DNA of 64,000 bases from JBGANR01 sp044222225 (GCA_044222225.1 JBGANR010000018.1:1-64000), one strand, 5' to 3'; counted from the first letter of the stretch, positions 33,873 to 42,776 are shown. Notes: generated by a model from the letters alone, not told the origin. Made by a program: numbers and translations.

Positions 33873-34658
33873 CTACTTCGAGAAGGAGAGATCGTTGACG
33901 GTCTCGACCTTCCACTGCCCCTTGTCGTAGACCAGCAGGTTGACGGCGCCGTTCTCGATCGGCTTGTTCACCTTCTGGCCGAGCCGCTCGAGCACCACCG
34001 TGATCGTCAGACCGCTGCTGACGACCAGCACCGACCCGCCGCCCTTACCGGCCTGCGCCTCGGCGGCCTCCTTGAGGGCCTTGAGCGCCCGGTCCGCCAC
34101 CGTCGCGCTGTCCTCGGCCGGCACCTCGGGTTTCGGGTTCGTGGCCTTGATCGCGTCGACGAAATCGGACAGCTTGCGACCCGACGTGAGGATCTCCTCC
34201 ACCGACGCCAGGCCCATCTTCTTGGCCGCGGCGGTCTGCATGACCTTGTTCTCCTCGCCCTCCCAGGCCCCGAAGGACACCTCGCGCAGGTCGGGGTTGC
34301 GGGTCACCGTCAGGTCGGACTTCGCACCCTTGAGCATCAACGTCGCCGTCGAGAAGTGCCGCACCATGTCCGCCGAGTACGCGGCGTCGAACGTGACGTT
34401 CGCCTTGGCGAAGCCCTCGCCGATCTTCGTCGCGACCTCCTCGCCCTTGGGCATGAGCGGCGAATCGGCCCAGCCCTGGACGCGGTCGGTCTCGTTGAGC
34501 ATCGTGCGGCCGTGCCGGGTGAAGTACACCTTCACCACCCCGTCGCCGCTCGCGGTCGTACTCGACCCCTTGCCCTGGTCGTCCGAGCCGCAGGCCGCCA
34601 TCGTCAACCCGAGAACAAGGGAGACGAGTAAGGCCGTCCACCTCCGCGATACCACCAT
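33873..34658 (-). CDS. Histidine-phosphatase-superfamily lipoprotein, second catalytic His missing
   Basis: 261 aa from the ATG at 34658 (gaggtg upstream). Signal peptide with lipobox LTMAAC, then YFTRHGRTMLNETDRVQGW, the phosphohistidine loop of the phosphoglycerate-mutase-like superfamily. The acid Glu is probably in REVSFGAWEGEE. The second His, normally in a V(S/T)HG motif, is replaced: the protein reads VLVVSSGLTITVV. It may be inactive as a phosphatase, or a binding protein. Surface-anchored on the outer face of the membrane. Confidence 0.85.
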   Translation of the reverse strand: MVVSRRWTALLVSLVLGLTMAACGSDDQGKGSSTTASGDGVVKVYFTRHGRTMLNETDRVQGWADSPLMPKGEEVATKIGEGFAKANVTFDAAYSADMVRHFSTATLMLKGAKSDLTVTRNPDLREVSFGAWEGEENKVMQTAAAKKMGLASVEEILTSGRKLSDFVDAIKATNPKPEVPAEDSATVADRALKALKEAAEAQAGKGGGSVLVVSSGLTITVVLERLGQKVNKPIENGAVNLLVYDKGQWKVETVNDLSFSK

Positions 34659-34726
34659 GTCGCACACCTCGCTGTGTTCGAACCATCGGAGGACCCCCGA
34701 CGGGCCATCTGTAAGGTGGCGACAAG

Positions 34727-34740
34727 CTAACACGTGTTAG
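34727..34740. promoter_or_regulatory. 14-bp perfect palindrome CTAACACGTGTTAG
   Basis: It lies 68 bp upstream of the phosphatase lipoprotein start and 81 bp upstream of the chosen nadE start. The sequence is typical of TetR-type operators in actinobacteria, but no regulator gene is adjacent. Confidence 0.6.
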
Positions 34741-34821
34741 TCGCTGTACCGGCAAGTTCGGAACAGTCCCATGACCTGCCTCGACGCGCGGCGCGAACGG
34801 TCCGGCGTTAGGCTCGGCGCC

Positions 34822-35643
34822 ATGTCGCTGCGAGCCGAGATCATCGCCGAACTGAACGTCGAGCCCGAGGTCGACCCCGCGGGAGAGATCACGCGGCGCG
34901 TCGACTTCCTCAAGGACTATCTGCGGGCGACGGGCACACGCGGGTACGTCCTCGGCATCAGCGGCGGCCAGGACTCGACGCTCGCCGGCGTGCTCTGCCG
35001 ACGTGCGGCCGCGGAGTTGCGGGCCGAGGGCGTCGACGCGGCGTTCGTGGCCGTCCGGCTGCCCTACAAGGTGCAGGCCGACGAGGCCGACGCCCAGCTG
35101 GCCCTCGACTTCATCGAGCCCGACCGCACCATCGTCGTCGACGTCGCCCCCGGCGCCGACGGCACGGCCGCCGCGACCGCCGACGGGCTCGGCGAGCCGC
35201 TGCGCGACTTCGTCCGCGGCAACATCAAGGCCCGCCAGCGGATGGTCGTCCAGTACGCCATCGCCGGGCAGGAGCGCATGCTCGTCGTCGGCACCGATCA
35301 CGCCGCCGAGGCGGTGACAGGCTTCTTCACCAAGTTCGGCGACGGCGGCGTCGACCTCACCCCGCTCACCGGTCTCACCAAGCGCCAGGGCGCCGCGCTG
35401 CTGCGCCACCTCGGCGCGCCGGCGAGCGTCACGGCCAAGGTGCCGACCGCCGATCTCGAGGACGACCGGCCGGGGCTCCCCGACGAGACCGCGCTCGGCG
35501 TCACCTACGCGCAGATCGACGACTATCTGGAGGGGCGCGACGTCGACGCCGAGGCCGCCGCCACGATCGAGGGCTGGTTCCTGCGCACCCGGCACAAGCG
35601 GACGGTGCCCGTCACACCGTTCGACGCCTGGTGGCGCGCCTGA
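34822..35643 (+). CDS. nadE: NH3-dependent NAD+ synthetase
   Basis: 273 aa from the ATG at 34822, which starts with the family-typical MSLRAEIIAEL. The pyrophosphatase loop is LGISGGQDSTLAG; GTDHAAEAVTGFFTKFGDGG is the synthetase signature, and KVPTADLEDDRPG is another. The size matches E. coli NadE (about 275 aa), so this is the short form without an amidase domain, using ammonia to convert deamido-NAD to NAD. This differs from the long glutamine-dependent NadE of M. tuberculosis. Confidence 0.95.
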   Translation: MSLRAEIIAELNVEPEVDPAGEITRRVDFLKDYLRATGTRGYVLGISGGQDSTLAGVLCRRAAAELRAEGVDAAFVAVRLPYKVQADEADAQLALDFIEPDRTIVVDVAPGADGTAAATADGLGEPLRDFVRGNIKARQRMVVQYAIAGQERMLVVGTDHAAEAVTGFFTKFGDGGVDLTPLTGLTKRQGAALLRHLGAPASVTAKVPTADLEDDRPGLPDETALGVTYAQIDDYLEGRDVDAEAAATIEGWFLRTRHKRTVPVTPFDAWWRA

Positions 35644-35680
35644 ACCGCGCCCGGCCTGAACCGCGCCCGGCCGAGGCGCG

Positions 35681-36598
35681 TCAGCCCCGCCGGCTGCGGC
35701 GTGCGAGCGCGTCGAACCTGTCGTTGGCCAGGCGCATCGCGACGAGATAGGGATAAGGGAACGTCCGCGCCCAGAAGTAGCCGAAGCGGACGTCCGGCGA
35801 GGTGTAGACGAGGTAACGGCCGCGGGTGACGCCGCGCAGGATCGCCTCGGCGGCCTTCTCCGGCGACACCGCGATCCGGTGGAACGATGCGATCTGCTTC
35901 TCCAGCACCGGGTCTCCGCGGTCGACGCCGGCGATCTCCAGGGTGCCGACCAGCGGCGTCGCCACCCCGCCGGGGCACACGAGCGACACCCCGATCCGGT
36001 GCCGGCGCAGATCGAAACGCAGCACCTCCGAGACGCCGCGCAGGCCGAACTTCGTCGCGCTGTACGCGGCGTGCCAGGGCAGCCCGAGCAGACCGGCGGC
36101 CGACGACACGTTGACCAGATGCCCCCCGGTCACCGTCCGGCCGGCGGCCTTCTCGGCGATCGAGCGGCGCACCATCGGCGGGACGAAGGTCTCGATGATG
36201 TGGATCGGACCCATGAGGTTGACCTCGACGATCCGCCGCCACTGCTCGTGCGAGAGGTTCTCGACGGTCCCCCACGTCGCGATCCCCGCGACGTTCATCA
36301 CCACGTCGAGCACGCCGATCTCGGCGGCCACCTGCTCGCCGAACGCCGTCACCCACGCGTGGTCGGCGACGTCCCCCGCCTCGGCGAGGAGCACCGTCCC
36401 ACCGGCGTCCCGGATCTCGTCCGTGACGCCGGTGAGCGCATCCGCTGAGATGTCGGTGAGCACGAGCCGCGCCCCCGCCTGCGCCGCCGCGAGCGCCGTC
36501 GCCCGCCCGATGCCGCTCGCCGCACCGGTGACGAGCGTCGCCCGGCCGGCGAGCTCACGGACGGCGTTGCGCTGATAGAAGGCCTGCAGCACGGACAT
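35681..36598 (-). CDS. Short-chain dehydrogenase/reductase
   Basis: 305 aa. Classical SDR: cofactor loop VTGAASGIGRATA, NVAG motif (MNVAGIATWG), catalytic Ser in NVSSAAG and YSATK for Tyr/Lys. ADVAD-like Asp (LTDIS) after the second strand favours NAD. The C-terminal 50 residues (FGYFWARTFPYPYLVAMRLAND) are hydrophobic and aromatic and could contact membrane or a lipid substrate. Follows the amidase gene by 31 bp on the same strand. Confidence 0.88.
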   Translation of the reverse strand: MSVLQAFYQRNAVRELAGRATLVTGAASGIGRATALAAAQAGARLVLTDISADALTGVTDEIRDAGGTVLLAEAGDVADHAWVTAFGEQVAAEIGVLDVVMNVAGIATWGTVENLSHEQWRRIVEVNLMGPIHIIETFVPPMVRRSIAEKAAGRTVTGGHLVNVSSAAGLLGLPWHAAYSATKFGLRGVSEVLRFDLRRHRIGVSLVCPGGVATPLVGTLEIAGVDRGDPVLEKQIASFHRIAVSPEKAAEAILRGVTRGRYLVYTSPDVRFGYFWARTFPYPYLVAMRLANDRFDALARRSRRG

Positions 36599-36629
36599 CG
36601 GAGCTCCTCGGGTCGAGAAGGCGGAAGGG

Positions 36630-37721
36630 TCAGACCGGCAGCTTGCCCCCGGCCAGCGCGTAGACCGCGGACAGGACGGCCTTGAGCAGGCCGGCTCCCG
36701 CGTCCGGACCGAGCGCTTCCAGCAGCTTCTTGAAGCCGTTGACGTCCGAGGTCTTGCCGAGCGACTCCGTCAGACGCACGAACGGCGAGACACCCGAGAG
36801 GTCGATGCCGCCCGGATCCTCGGTCGTCTGCTGCGGCCGCTCGGTGCCCGGCGGCAGGGCCGGGGTGCCGGGGGTCGTGGCCGGCGTCTGCGGCTGCGTC
36901 GCACCGGGCGCCGCCGGCACACCGGGCGTCGTCGCGCGCGCCAGGAAGGCCGACGCACCGGCGATGAGCCCGGCCGCGGCCTTGACCTGGCCTTCGCGGC
37001 CGGACAGCAGCTCGGCGTCGGCGGGGTTGGAGAGGTTGCCGAGCTCGGTGAACACGTTGGGCACCCGCGTCAGGTTCGCGGCCGCGATGTCCTTACGGGT
37101 GAGGACGCCGTCGCGCGCGTCGCCGAGGTAGTTCGCCACCGGCAGGCCGGCCTTCTTGAGCGCGTCGCGGACGTCCTCGGTGGCCTGCTTGCCCGCGCCG
37201 CCCTGGACCGTCGTCACCGTCGCGTCCGGCACCGGCAGCGCCGGGACGATGAGATGGAAGCCGCGGCGGGTGTCGTCACGGCCCGTCGTCGTCGAATCGG
37301 CGTGCAGGTTGATCGCGAGGTCGGCCTTGGCCGCGTTCGCCGCGTTGATCCGGTCGCTGATGCAGCCGCCCCAGCCGGTGTCGTCGCCGCGCGAGAGGAT
37401 CACCTTGGCGCCGAGCTGCTCGAGCCCGGACTTGACGATCTGACCGATCTCCCAGACGATCTTGTGCTCCGGCACGCCGTTGACGCCGGTCGCACCCGTC
37501 GTCTGGCAGTCCTTGACACCGCCGTTGCCGTCCGGCACCGGCTTGCTCAGCTGCTCCGGCGTGGCCGAGCCCTGATGCCCCGGATCAAGGAAGACGGTCT
37601 TTCCCGCCAGCGCGACGGCCGGCTGCGGCTCAGCCGTCGCCTGCGCCGGTGCGAGCAGTGCGCCGATGACGGCGACTCCCGTCCCCGCGGCCACAGCCAT
37701 GATTCGGCGGGTGGGCTTCAT
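36630..37721 (-). CDS. N-acetylmuramoyl-L-alanine amidase, Ami1-like, with C-terminal extension
   Basis: 363 aa from the ATG at 37721. Signal peptide (IMAVAAGTGVAVIGALLAPAQATA), then an Amidase_3 zinc domain: FLDPGHQG (His), EHKIVWEIGQ (Glu), INLHADS (His) and the catalytic Glu in FTELGNLSN. The enzyme cleaves the peptide stem from muramic acid during cell separation. M. tuberculosis Ami1 (Rv3717) is about 240 aa. Here a Pro/Thr-rich linker (about 270-310) and a further 60-residue segment are added, function unknown. Confidence 0.92.
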   Translation of the reverse strand: MKPTRRIMAVAAGTGVAVIGALLAPAQATAEPQPAVALAGKTVFLDPGHQGSATPEQLSKPVPDGNGGVKDCQTTGATGVNGVPEHKIVWEIGQIVKSGLEQLGAKVILSRGDDTGWGGCISDRINAANAAKADLAINLHADSTTTGRDDTRRGFHLIVPALPVPDATVTTVQGGAGKQATEDVRDALKKAGLPVANYLGDARDGVLTRKDIAAANLTRVPNVFTELGNLSNPADAELLSGREGQVKAAAGLIAGASAFLARATTPGVPAAPGATQPQTPATTPGTPALPPGTERPQQTTEDPGGIDLSGVSPFVRLTESLGKTSDVNGFKKLLEALGPDAGAGLLKAVLSAVYALAGGKLPV

Positions 37722-37761
37722 AGACAACGCCTCCAGTTCACCACTAGTCACATAAGTCACT

Positions 37762-37796
37762 CGACTAACAGTGAACCACAAGTTGAGGGTTAGTCG
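37762..37796. promoter_or_regulatory. Inverted repeat upstream of the amidase gene
   Basis: CGACTAAC (37762-37769) and GTTAGTCG (37789-37796) are perfect 8-bp arms 19 bp apart. Further TAGTCAC/AAGTCAC words (37745-37760) lie between it and the amidase start, so the amidase promoter carries several copies of the same half-site. Confidence 0.5.
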
Positions 37797-37926
37797 CACG
37801 GCACCTGCGGGTCCCCCACCCGCCGGCGGGCCCCGGCTATATTCACCGGATGCGAGTCAGAACCTCATTCGCACGTGCCGAGCTCCGGCCGCGAGGCCAC
37901 AGGCCGGGCGGCCGGAGGTCGGCACC

Positions 37927-38574
37927 GTGAACGACTCACGCATCGGCCGGGCGTCCGCGGGAACTCGAGGATCCGTCCGCCTCCTCGGCGCCGTCGCCGC
38001 GACCGCGACCGTCCTGACGCTGGCCGGATGCATGGCGGAGAAGGGGCCGCCGTCGACGAAGCTGCCGCCGCAGGACACGTTGAGCACCGAGACCTCCCGC
38101 CCGCCCGTCTCCACCACGTCGTCCTCGGGCGTCGCCGGCGAGGTCGGCCTCGGCGCCGCCCTCGACGCCGCCGGCCGCGTCGATCTGCCCGCGCCCGCCG
38201 CGTTCGTCACCCCCGACGACTCGACGACGTGCAGCATCACCGCCACCACACTCACGTGCACCGTCACAGGCGCGCTCTTTCCTGCGCCGCCCAAGCCCGA
38301 CGACAGTCCGACCGACTGTGCATGGGACCAGGCCGTGACGACTCTCGGCGCCTCGGGACCACGACAGGGCGCCTGCCGGGCCGACGTACCGGCCGCGCCG
38401 AACCCGAAGAAGTTCCGCAACGGCGAGGCGCTCGGCTCCGGGCCCTTCCGGTGCATCGTCGACGCGACCGGCCTCTACTGCCTCGACGAGCGCAGCTCGC
38501 GCGGCTTCGCGGTCAGCCCGTCGTCTTGGCGCGACATGACGGCGACGACTCCCGTCAAGCTCGTCTCACGCTGA
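37927..38574 (+). CDS. Secreted lipoprotein of unknown function
   Basis: 215 aa from the GTG at 37927. Signal peptide with lipobox LTLAGC (Cys near 34), a Pro/Thr/Ser-rich linker, then a domain of about 120 residues with six Cys (TTCSITATTLTCTVTG, DCAWDQ, GACRAD, FRCIVDATGLYCLDE) that are probably disulfide-bonded. Not recognised. Similar small Cys-paired lipoproteins are common in mycolate-bearing actinobacteria. Divergent from the amidase gene. Confidence 0.75.
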   Translation: MNDSRIGRASAGTRGSVRLLGAVAATATVLTLAGCMAEKGPPSTKLPPQDTLSTETSRPPVSTTSSSGVAGEVGLGAALDAAGRVDLPAPAAFVTPDDSTTCSITATTLTCTVTGALFPAPPKPDDSPTDCAWDQAVTTLGASGPRQGACRADVPAAPNPKKFRNGEALGSGPFRCIVDATGLYCLDERSSRGFAVSPSSWRDMTATTPVKLVSR

Positions 38575-38620
38575 GCCCGCCCCGCCGTACCCGGCCCGGG
38601 CGGACTCAGCGCGGATCGGA

Positions 38621-39055
38621 TCAGCCGGCGAAGGCGCCGACGAAGTTGCGCAACGACTGATCGATGTCGCCCTTGAGCGCCAGCGCGACCCCCGAGCCGA
38701 TCGGCCCGAAGAGCGCCCGTCCACCGAGGTCGACGACGAAACGCACCCGGGATCCGTCACCGTCCGGGGCGACCGAGAGCGAGACGTCCAGTTTGACGCC
38801 GCCCTTGCCCCTGCCCGTCAATCTGACCGACTGCGGCGGCCGGTATTCCGAGAGCACCCAGTCGACCCGATTGCGGAAACCCTTGGCGCGGACCACCGAC
38901 GTGACCCGAACGCCTTCGACGAGTTCCGCCGGCACCTCACTGCGCCAACCGTCGTGAATGGTGAGCCACTCGTCGAACCGCGACAGGTCGCTCAGGTACC
39001 CCCAGGTCGTCTCGGCCGGCAGCGGCACCGGGAGCGAGACGTCGACCTTCGCCAC
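38621..39055 (-). CDS. SRPBCC-family protein, Rv0910-type toxin
   Basis: 144 aa. START/SRPBCC hydrophobic-pocket fold: VDVSLPVPLPAETTWGYLSD, then FDEWLTIHDGWR, then VDWVLSEYRPPQSVRL. By itself it could be a generic polyketide-cyclase-like lipid binder. The gene 6 bp upstream encodes an Rv0909-like antitoxin, and the Rv0909/Rv0910 pair of M. tuberculosis is a reported toxin-antitoxin module. I infer that this is its counterpart; the molecular target is unknown. Confidence 0.8.
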   Translation of the reverse strand: MAKVDVSLPVPLPAETTWGYLSDLSRFDEWLTIHDGWRSEVPAELVEGVRVTSVVRAKGFRNRVDWVLSEYRPPQSVRLTGRGKGGVKLDVSLSVAPDGDGSRVRFVVDLGGRALFGPIGSGVALALKGDIDQSLRNFVGAFAG

Positions 39056-39061
39056 CCGCGT

Positions 39062-39235
39062 CTACCGCGGGCCGTCGCCACCGGCGAACTTGCGCGCCGC
39101 GTCGGTGGCCTTGGAGACCTGCGACGAGTACTTGCCGCCGGTCTTGTCGTTCACCGTCTTCGCGACCTTGTCGATCGCACCCTGGTTGTTGCGGAGCGCG
39201 TCCTTGGCCTTACCCGCCAAACTCTTGAAGTCCAT
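39062..39235 (-). CDS. Rv0909/MT0933-like antitoxin
   Basis: 57 aa, ATG at 39235. MDFKSLAGKAKDALRNNQGA, then IDKVAKTVNDKTGGKYSSQV: a short amphipathic, Lys-rich helical protein that fits the MT0933-like antitoxin family. Antitoxin precedes toxin with a 6-bp gap, the usual order. Confidence 0.82.
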   Translation of the reverse strand: MDFKSLAGKAKDALRNNQGAIDKVAKTVNDKTGGKYSSQVSKATDAARKFAGGDGPR

Positions 39236-39409
39236 CTCGATCCTCCTCCTCGCGCGCATGACACGCTCACTGATCGGGACCCGTAACCGGCCCCTCGACC
39301 AGAGTAGTCGCCGGATGACGGGAGCTCGCTGTGGCCACGAATTACCCATCGGGGCATGGTTTGTGTCTACAATCGGCCGCAGCACGAATATCCAATGAAG
39401 GGAAAGCTC

Positions 39410-39748
39410 ATGACCAAGCGGGTCATCGTCGAACTGATCGACGATCTCGATTCCAGCAAGACGGCCGACGAGACCGTCTCGTTCGCGATCGACGGCGTCG
39501 AATACGAGATCGACCTGTCGACCGATAACGCCGATAGCCTGCGGGGTGCGCTGGCGGATTACATCAACGCCGGCCGACGGACCACGCCGGGTCGTCGTAA
39601 GGCGTCGTCCGCTCCGGCCTCGACGCCGACGCGTTCGTCGGAGCAGACCCAGGCCATGCGCGACTGGGGCAATGCGAACGGATTCAAGGTCTCTTCTCGC
39701 GGCCGGATCCCGGGCGAGGTCGTCGCGGCCTTCAACGCGGCGCACTGA
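39410..39748 (+). CDS. lsr2: Nucleoid-associated protein Lsr2
   Basis: 112 aa from the ATG at 39410, the usual Lsr2 length. The N-terminal dimerisation domain (VELIDDLDSSKTADETVSFA, then YEIDLSTDNADSLRGALADY) is joined by a basic Ala/Ser/Thr linker to the DNA-binding domain (AMRDWGNANGFKVSSRGRIP) with the RGR AT-hook-like motif that inserts into the minor groove. Lsr2 is the actinobacterial H-NS analogue, silencing AT-rich and horizontally acquired DNA such as the CHAT island here. A strong terminator follows. Confidence 0.97.
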   Translation: MTKRVIVELIDDLDSSKTADETVSFAIDGVEYEIDLSTDNADSLRGALADYINAGRRTTPGRRKASSAPASTPTRSSEQTQAMRDWGNANGFKVSSRGRIPGEVVAAFNAAH

Positions 39749-39781
39749 CGCGCGGGGTTATTTCACCACGCCGCTGGACAT

Positions 39782-39823
39782 GATGCGGCCCCGTGGTTCG
39801 ATACCACGGGGCCGCATCGTTTT
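39782..39823. terminator. Intrinsic terminator between lsr2 and htpG
   Basis: The arms GATGCGGCCCCGTGGT (39782-39797) and ACCACGGGGCCGCATC (39803-39818) form a perfect 16-bp stem with loop tcgat, followed by gtttt. One of the strongest terminators in the window. Confidence 0.92.
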
Positions 39824-39877
39824 CTCATCGAACTCTCATCGAATCCCCCGGAAACCCACTCGGTTCCGGAGAACCAC

Positions 39878-41848
39878 TCACGACAGCGAAGCCGCGAGCC
39901 GATCGGCAAGCAATGCCGAGAACCGCGCCGGATCCGGCAGATCTCCGCCCTCGGCGAGAAGCGCGACACCATACAACAGTTCCGCGGTGTCCTTCGCCAC
40001 CGCGGATTCCGGATCGGTGGCGTGCACCTCGCGGAGCCCGGCGATGAGCGCGTGCCCGGGATTGACCTCCAACACCCGCCTGCCGACGGGAACCTGCTGC
40101 CCCGAGGCCCGGTACATCCGCTCCAGGGCGGGCGTCATGCTGAACTCGTCGCCGACGAGGCAGGCCGGGGACGTCGTCAGCCGCTTGGAGACACGCGCCT
40201 CGCTGACGCGATCGGAAAGGACCTCGCCGAGCCACGTCAGCAGACCGGCGTTCGCACCGTCCTCCTCAGCGCTCTCCTCGTCTTCGGTGTCACCGAGATC
40301 GACATCGCCCTTGGCCACCGACCGCAACGGCGTTCCGCGGAATTCACTGACATTGGTCACCCACACCTCGTCGACGGGATCGGTGAGCAACAGCACTTCC
40401 CGCCCCTTGGCGCGGAACGCCTCCAGATGCGGTGACGCCTCGAGTGCCGCGCGGGACTCGCCGGTCAGATAGTAGATCTCGGACTGGCCCTCGGGCATCC
40501 GCTCCACGTAATCGGCGAGCGCCGTCGGATCGCCGCCGGCCGTGCTTGCGAAAGAGGCGATATCCAGCAGCGTCTCGACGTTGTCGGGATCCGACAGCAG
40601 GCCTTCCTTGAGCACCCTGCCGAACTGCGCCCACAGCCGGTCGTAATCAGTGCGATCGTCGGCCTTCCTCAGCTCCAGGATCGTTGAGAGCAACTTCTTG
40701 GTCAGTCGGCGACGAATCGCCCGCAACTGACGATCCTGCTGCAGGATCTCCCGAGAAACATTGAGCGAGAGGTCCTCGGCGTCGACGACACCCGCGACGA
40801 ATCGGAGATAGTCCGGCAGCAGCTGGTCACACCTCTCCTCGATGAGCACCCGCTTGACGTATAGTGCAAGCCCGCTGCGACCGTCCCGGAGGAAGAGATC
40901 GAATGGCGCCTGCGACGGGATGAAGAGGAGCGCCCGATATTCGAAGGTCCCCTCCGCCGTCAGCGTCACCGTCCGCAGCGGAGAATCCCACGCATGCGCG
41001 AGATGCCGATAGAACTCGGCGTATTCCTCGTCGTCGACGTCGCCGGGTGAGCGCGTCCACAGCGCCTTCTGCGAATTGAGGACGCGCGGCGCGGCCGCCT
41101 CGCCCTCGGCGGCCTCGGCGTCATCGCCTTCGGTCGCATCGCCTTCCGGCTCCGCCGGGATGAACCGGATCGGCCACGGAATGAAGTCGGAATAGCGCTT
41201 GACGAGTTCGGCGATCACGGCCTCGGAGGCGTAATCGCGCAGATGGTTCTCGTCGTCGACCGGCTTGAGCGTCAACGTCACCGACGTGCCCTGCGGGGCG
41301 TCGGCCGCGTCGGCGATCGTGTAGGTGCCGGCTCCGCGCGAGGTCCACACGGTGCCGCCGGGCTCACCGGCGCGGCGCGTCGTGAGACTCACCTCGTCGG
41401 CGGCCATGAACGTCGAGTAGAAACCGAGGCCGAACTGCCCGATGAGTCCCTTGCCGTCGGCGTCCGCTCCATCGGCGAGGCTCCGGCGCAACTGCGCCGT
41501 CCCCGACTTGGCGATCGTGCCGATGAGTTCGACGACGTCCTCGCGGGACATGCCGATGCCGTTGTCGCGCACCGTCAGCGTCCGGGCCGCGGGATCGGTC
41601 GCGATCTCGATGTGCAGATCGTCGACGTCCGCCGCGAGGTCCTTGTCCTGGTACGACGCCATACGCAGCTTGTCCAGCGCATCCGAACCGTTGGAGATGA
41701 GCTCCCGCAGGAAGCTGTCCTTGTTCGAATAGATCGAGTGGACCATCAGGTCCAGCAACTGGCGGGTCTCGGCCGCGAATTCGCGTTCTTCCGGCGCGGC
41801 GGTCGCCGCGTCGCTCACGGTCACCGCGTCATTCTCAGGGGCGCTCAC
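39878..41848 (-). CDS. htpG: Hsp90 chaperone HtpG
   Basis: 656 aa from the GTG at 41848 (caaggatc upstream). GHKL ATPase motifs are NGSDALDKLR (Asn for Mg), DNGIGM and IGQFGLGFYS; middle-domain Arg in NVSREILQQ. The chaperone holds client proteins in the cytoplasm. An acidic insertion (about residues 225-250, EGDDAEAAEGEAAA) sits in the N/middle linker. Convergent with lsr2. Confidence 0.96.
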   Translation of the reverse strand: MSAPENDAVTVSDAATAAPEEREFAAETRQLLDLMVHSIYSNKDSFLRELISNGSDALDKLRMASYQDKDLAADVDDLHIEIATDPAARTLTVRDNGIGMSREDVVELIGTIAKSGTAQLRRSLADGADADGKGLIGQFGLGFYSTFMAADEVSLTTRRAGEPGGTVWTSRGAGTYTIADAADAPQGTSVTLTLKPVDDENHLRDYASEAVIAELVKRYSDFIPWPIRFIPAEPEGDATEGDDAEAAEGEAAAPRVLNSQKALWTRSPGDVDDEEYAEFYRHLAHAWDSPLRTVTLTAEGTFEYRALLFIPSQAPFDLFLRDGRSGLALYVKRVLIEERCDQLLPDYLRFVAGVVDAEDLSLNVSREILQQDRQLRAIRRRLTKKLLSTILELRKADDRTDYDRLWAQFGRVLKEGLLSDPDNVETLLDIASFASTAGGDPTALADYVERMPEGQSEIYYLTGESRAALEASPHLEAFRAKGREVLLLTDPVDEVWVTNVSEFRGTPLRSVAKGDVDLGDTEDEESAEEDGANAGLLTWLGEVLSDRVSEARVSKRLTTSPACLVGDEFSMTPALERMYRASGQQVPVGRRVLEVNPGHALIAGLREVHATDPESAVAKDTAELLYGVALLAEGGDLPDPARFSALLADRLAASLS

Positions 41849-42050
41849 GATCCTTGCGTGTCCTTCCTGTTCTTCCGGCCGTCTCCGGCCGCACTCATGA
41901 CTTCGGACATAGCGTATTCGCCGCCGCCGACGACGCTCAGCCCGCCCACCGGCGGGATCGGCCGAACGGAGGACGCCGGCGCCGACCGGCACTCGCCGTC
42001 CTGCCCGCCGGACCTGCTGGATTGAAGAAACGTCGGTGGGCGGTCCTACC

Positions 42051-42776
42051 ATGACCACGATGAATCTCCGTCGAAACCGGGTCGTCGTCGCCTGGATCGT
42101 CGTGGCCGGCGTCGCGATGACCGGATGCACGTCCCCGGCCGGTGACGACGCCGCGTCGCGGCCGTCGACGTCGGCGGAGTCGGCACAGCAGCACCAGGCG
42201 AACCCCGCGTCGGCGCGACTCGCGTCGCTCGCCGTCAAGGGCCGCGCCCCGAAGACCGGTTACGCACGGGAGAAGTTCGGGCCGGCGTGGAGCGACGACG
42301 TCACCGTGGCCGGCGGGCACAACGGCTGCGACACCCGCAACGACATGCTCAAACGCGATCTGACGTCGACCCGGCTCCGCCCCGGGACGCGGGACTGCGT
42401 CGTGCTGACCGGCTCACTCGCCGATCCGTACACGGGCCGGACCATCGCCTTCGAGCGGGGACCGAACAGCGCGGCCGTCCAGATCGACCACGTCGTCGCC
42501 CTGTCCGACGCGTGGCAGAAGGGCGCCCAGCAGCTGACGGACGCGCAGCGTCGCGACCTCGCCAACGATCCCCGCAACCTGCAGGCCGTCGACGGTCCGA
42601 CCAACCAGTCCAAGGGCGACGGCGACGCCGCCACCTGGCTGCCGCCCGCGACGTCCTATCGCTGTACGTACGTCAGCCGGCAGATCGAGGTGAAGGCCAC
42701 CTATCGGCTCTGGGTGACGCGCGCCGAGAAGGACGCGATGGCCCGCGTGCTCGCCGGCTGCCCGCCCGGGCGCTGA
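42051..42776 (+). CDS. Secreted HNH (DUF1524-type) nuclease lipoprotein
   Basis: 241 aa, ATG at 42051. Signal peptide with lipobox VAMTGC, then a domain with GHNGCDTRNDMLKRDL, DCVVLTGSLADPYTG, QIDHVVALSDAW and NLQAVDGPTNQSKGD. This is the DUF1524/GmrSD-like HNH nuclease motif (DHxxxL plus N...K). Extracytoplasmic homologues probably degrade DNA for nutrition or competition. The two Cys pairs fit an oxidising environment. Confidence 0.9.
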   Translation: MTTMNLRRNRVVVAWIVVAGVAMTGCTSPAGDDAASRPSTSAESAQQHQANPASARLASLAVKGRAPKTGYAREKFGPAWSDDVTVAGGHNGCDTRNDMLKRDLTSTRLRPGTRDCVVLTGSLADPYTGRTIAFERGPNSAAVQIDHVVALSDAWQKGAQQLTDAQRRDLANDPRNLQAVDGPTNQSKGDGDAATWLPPATSYRCTYVSRQIEVKATYRLWVTRAEKDAMARVLAGCPPGR

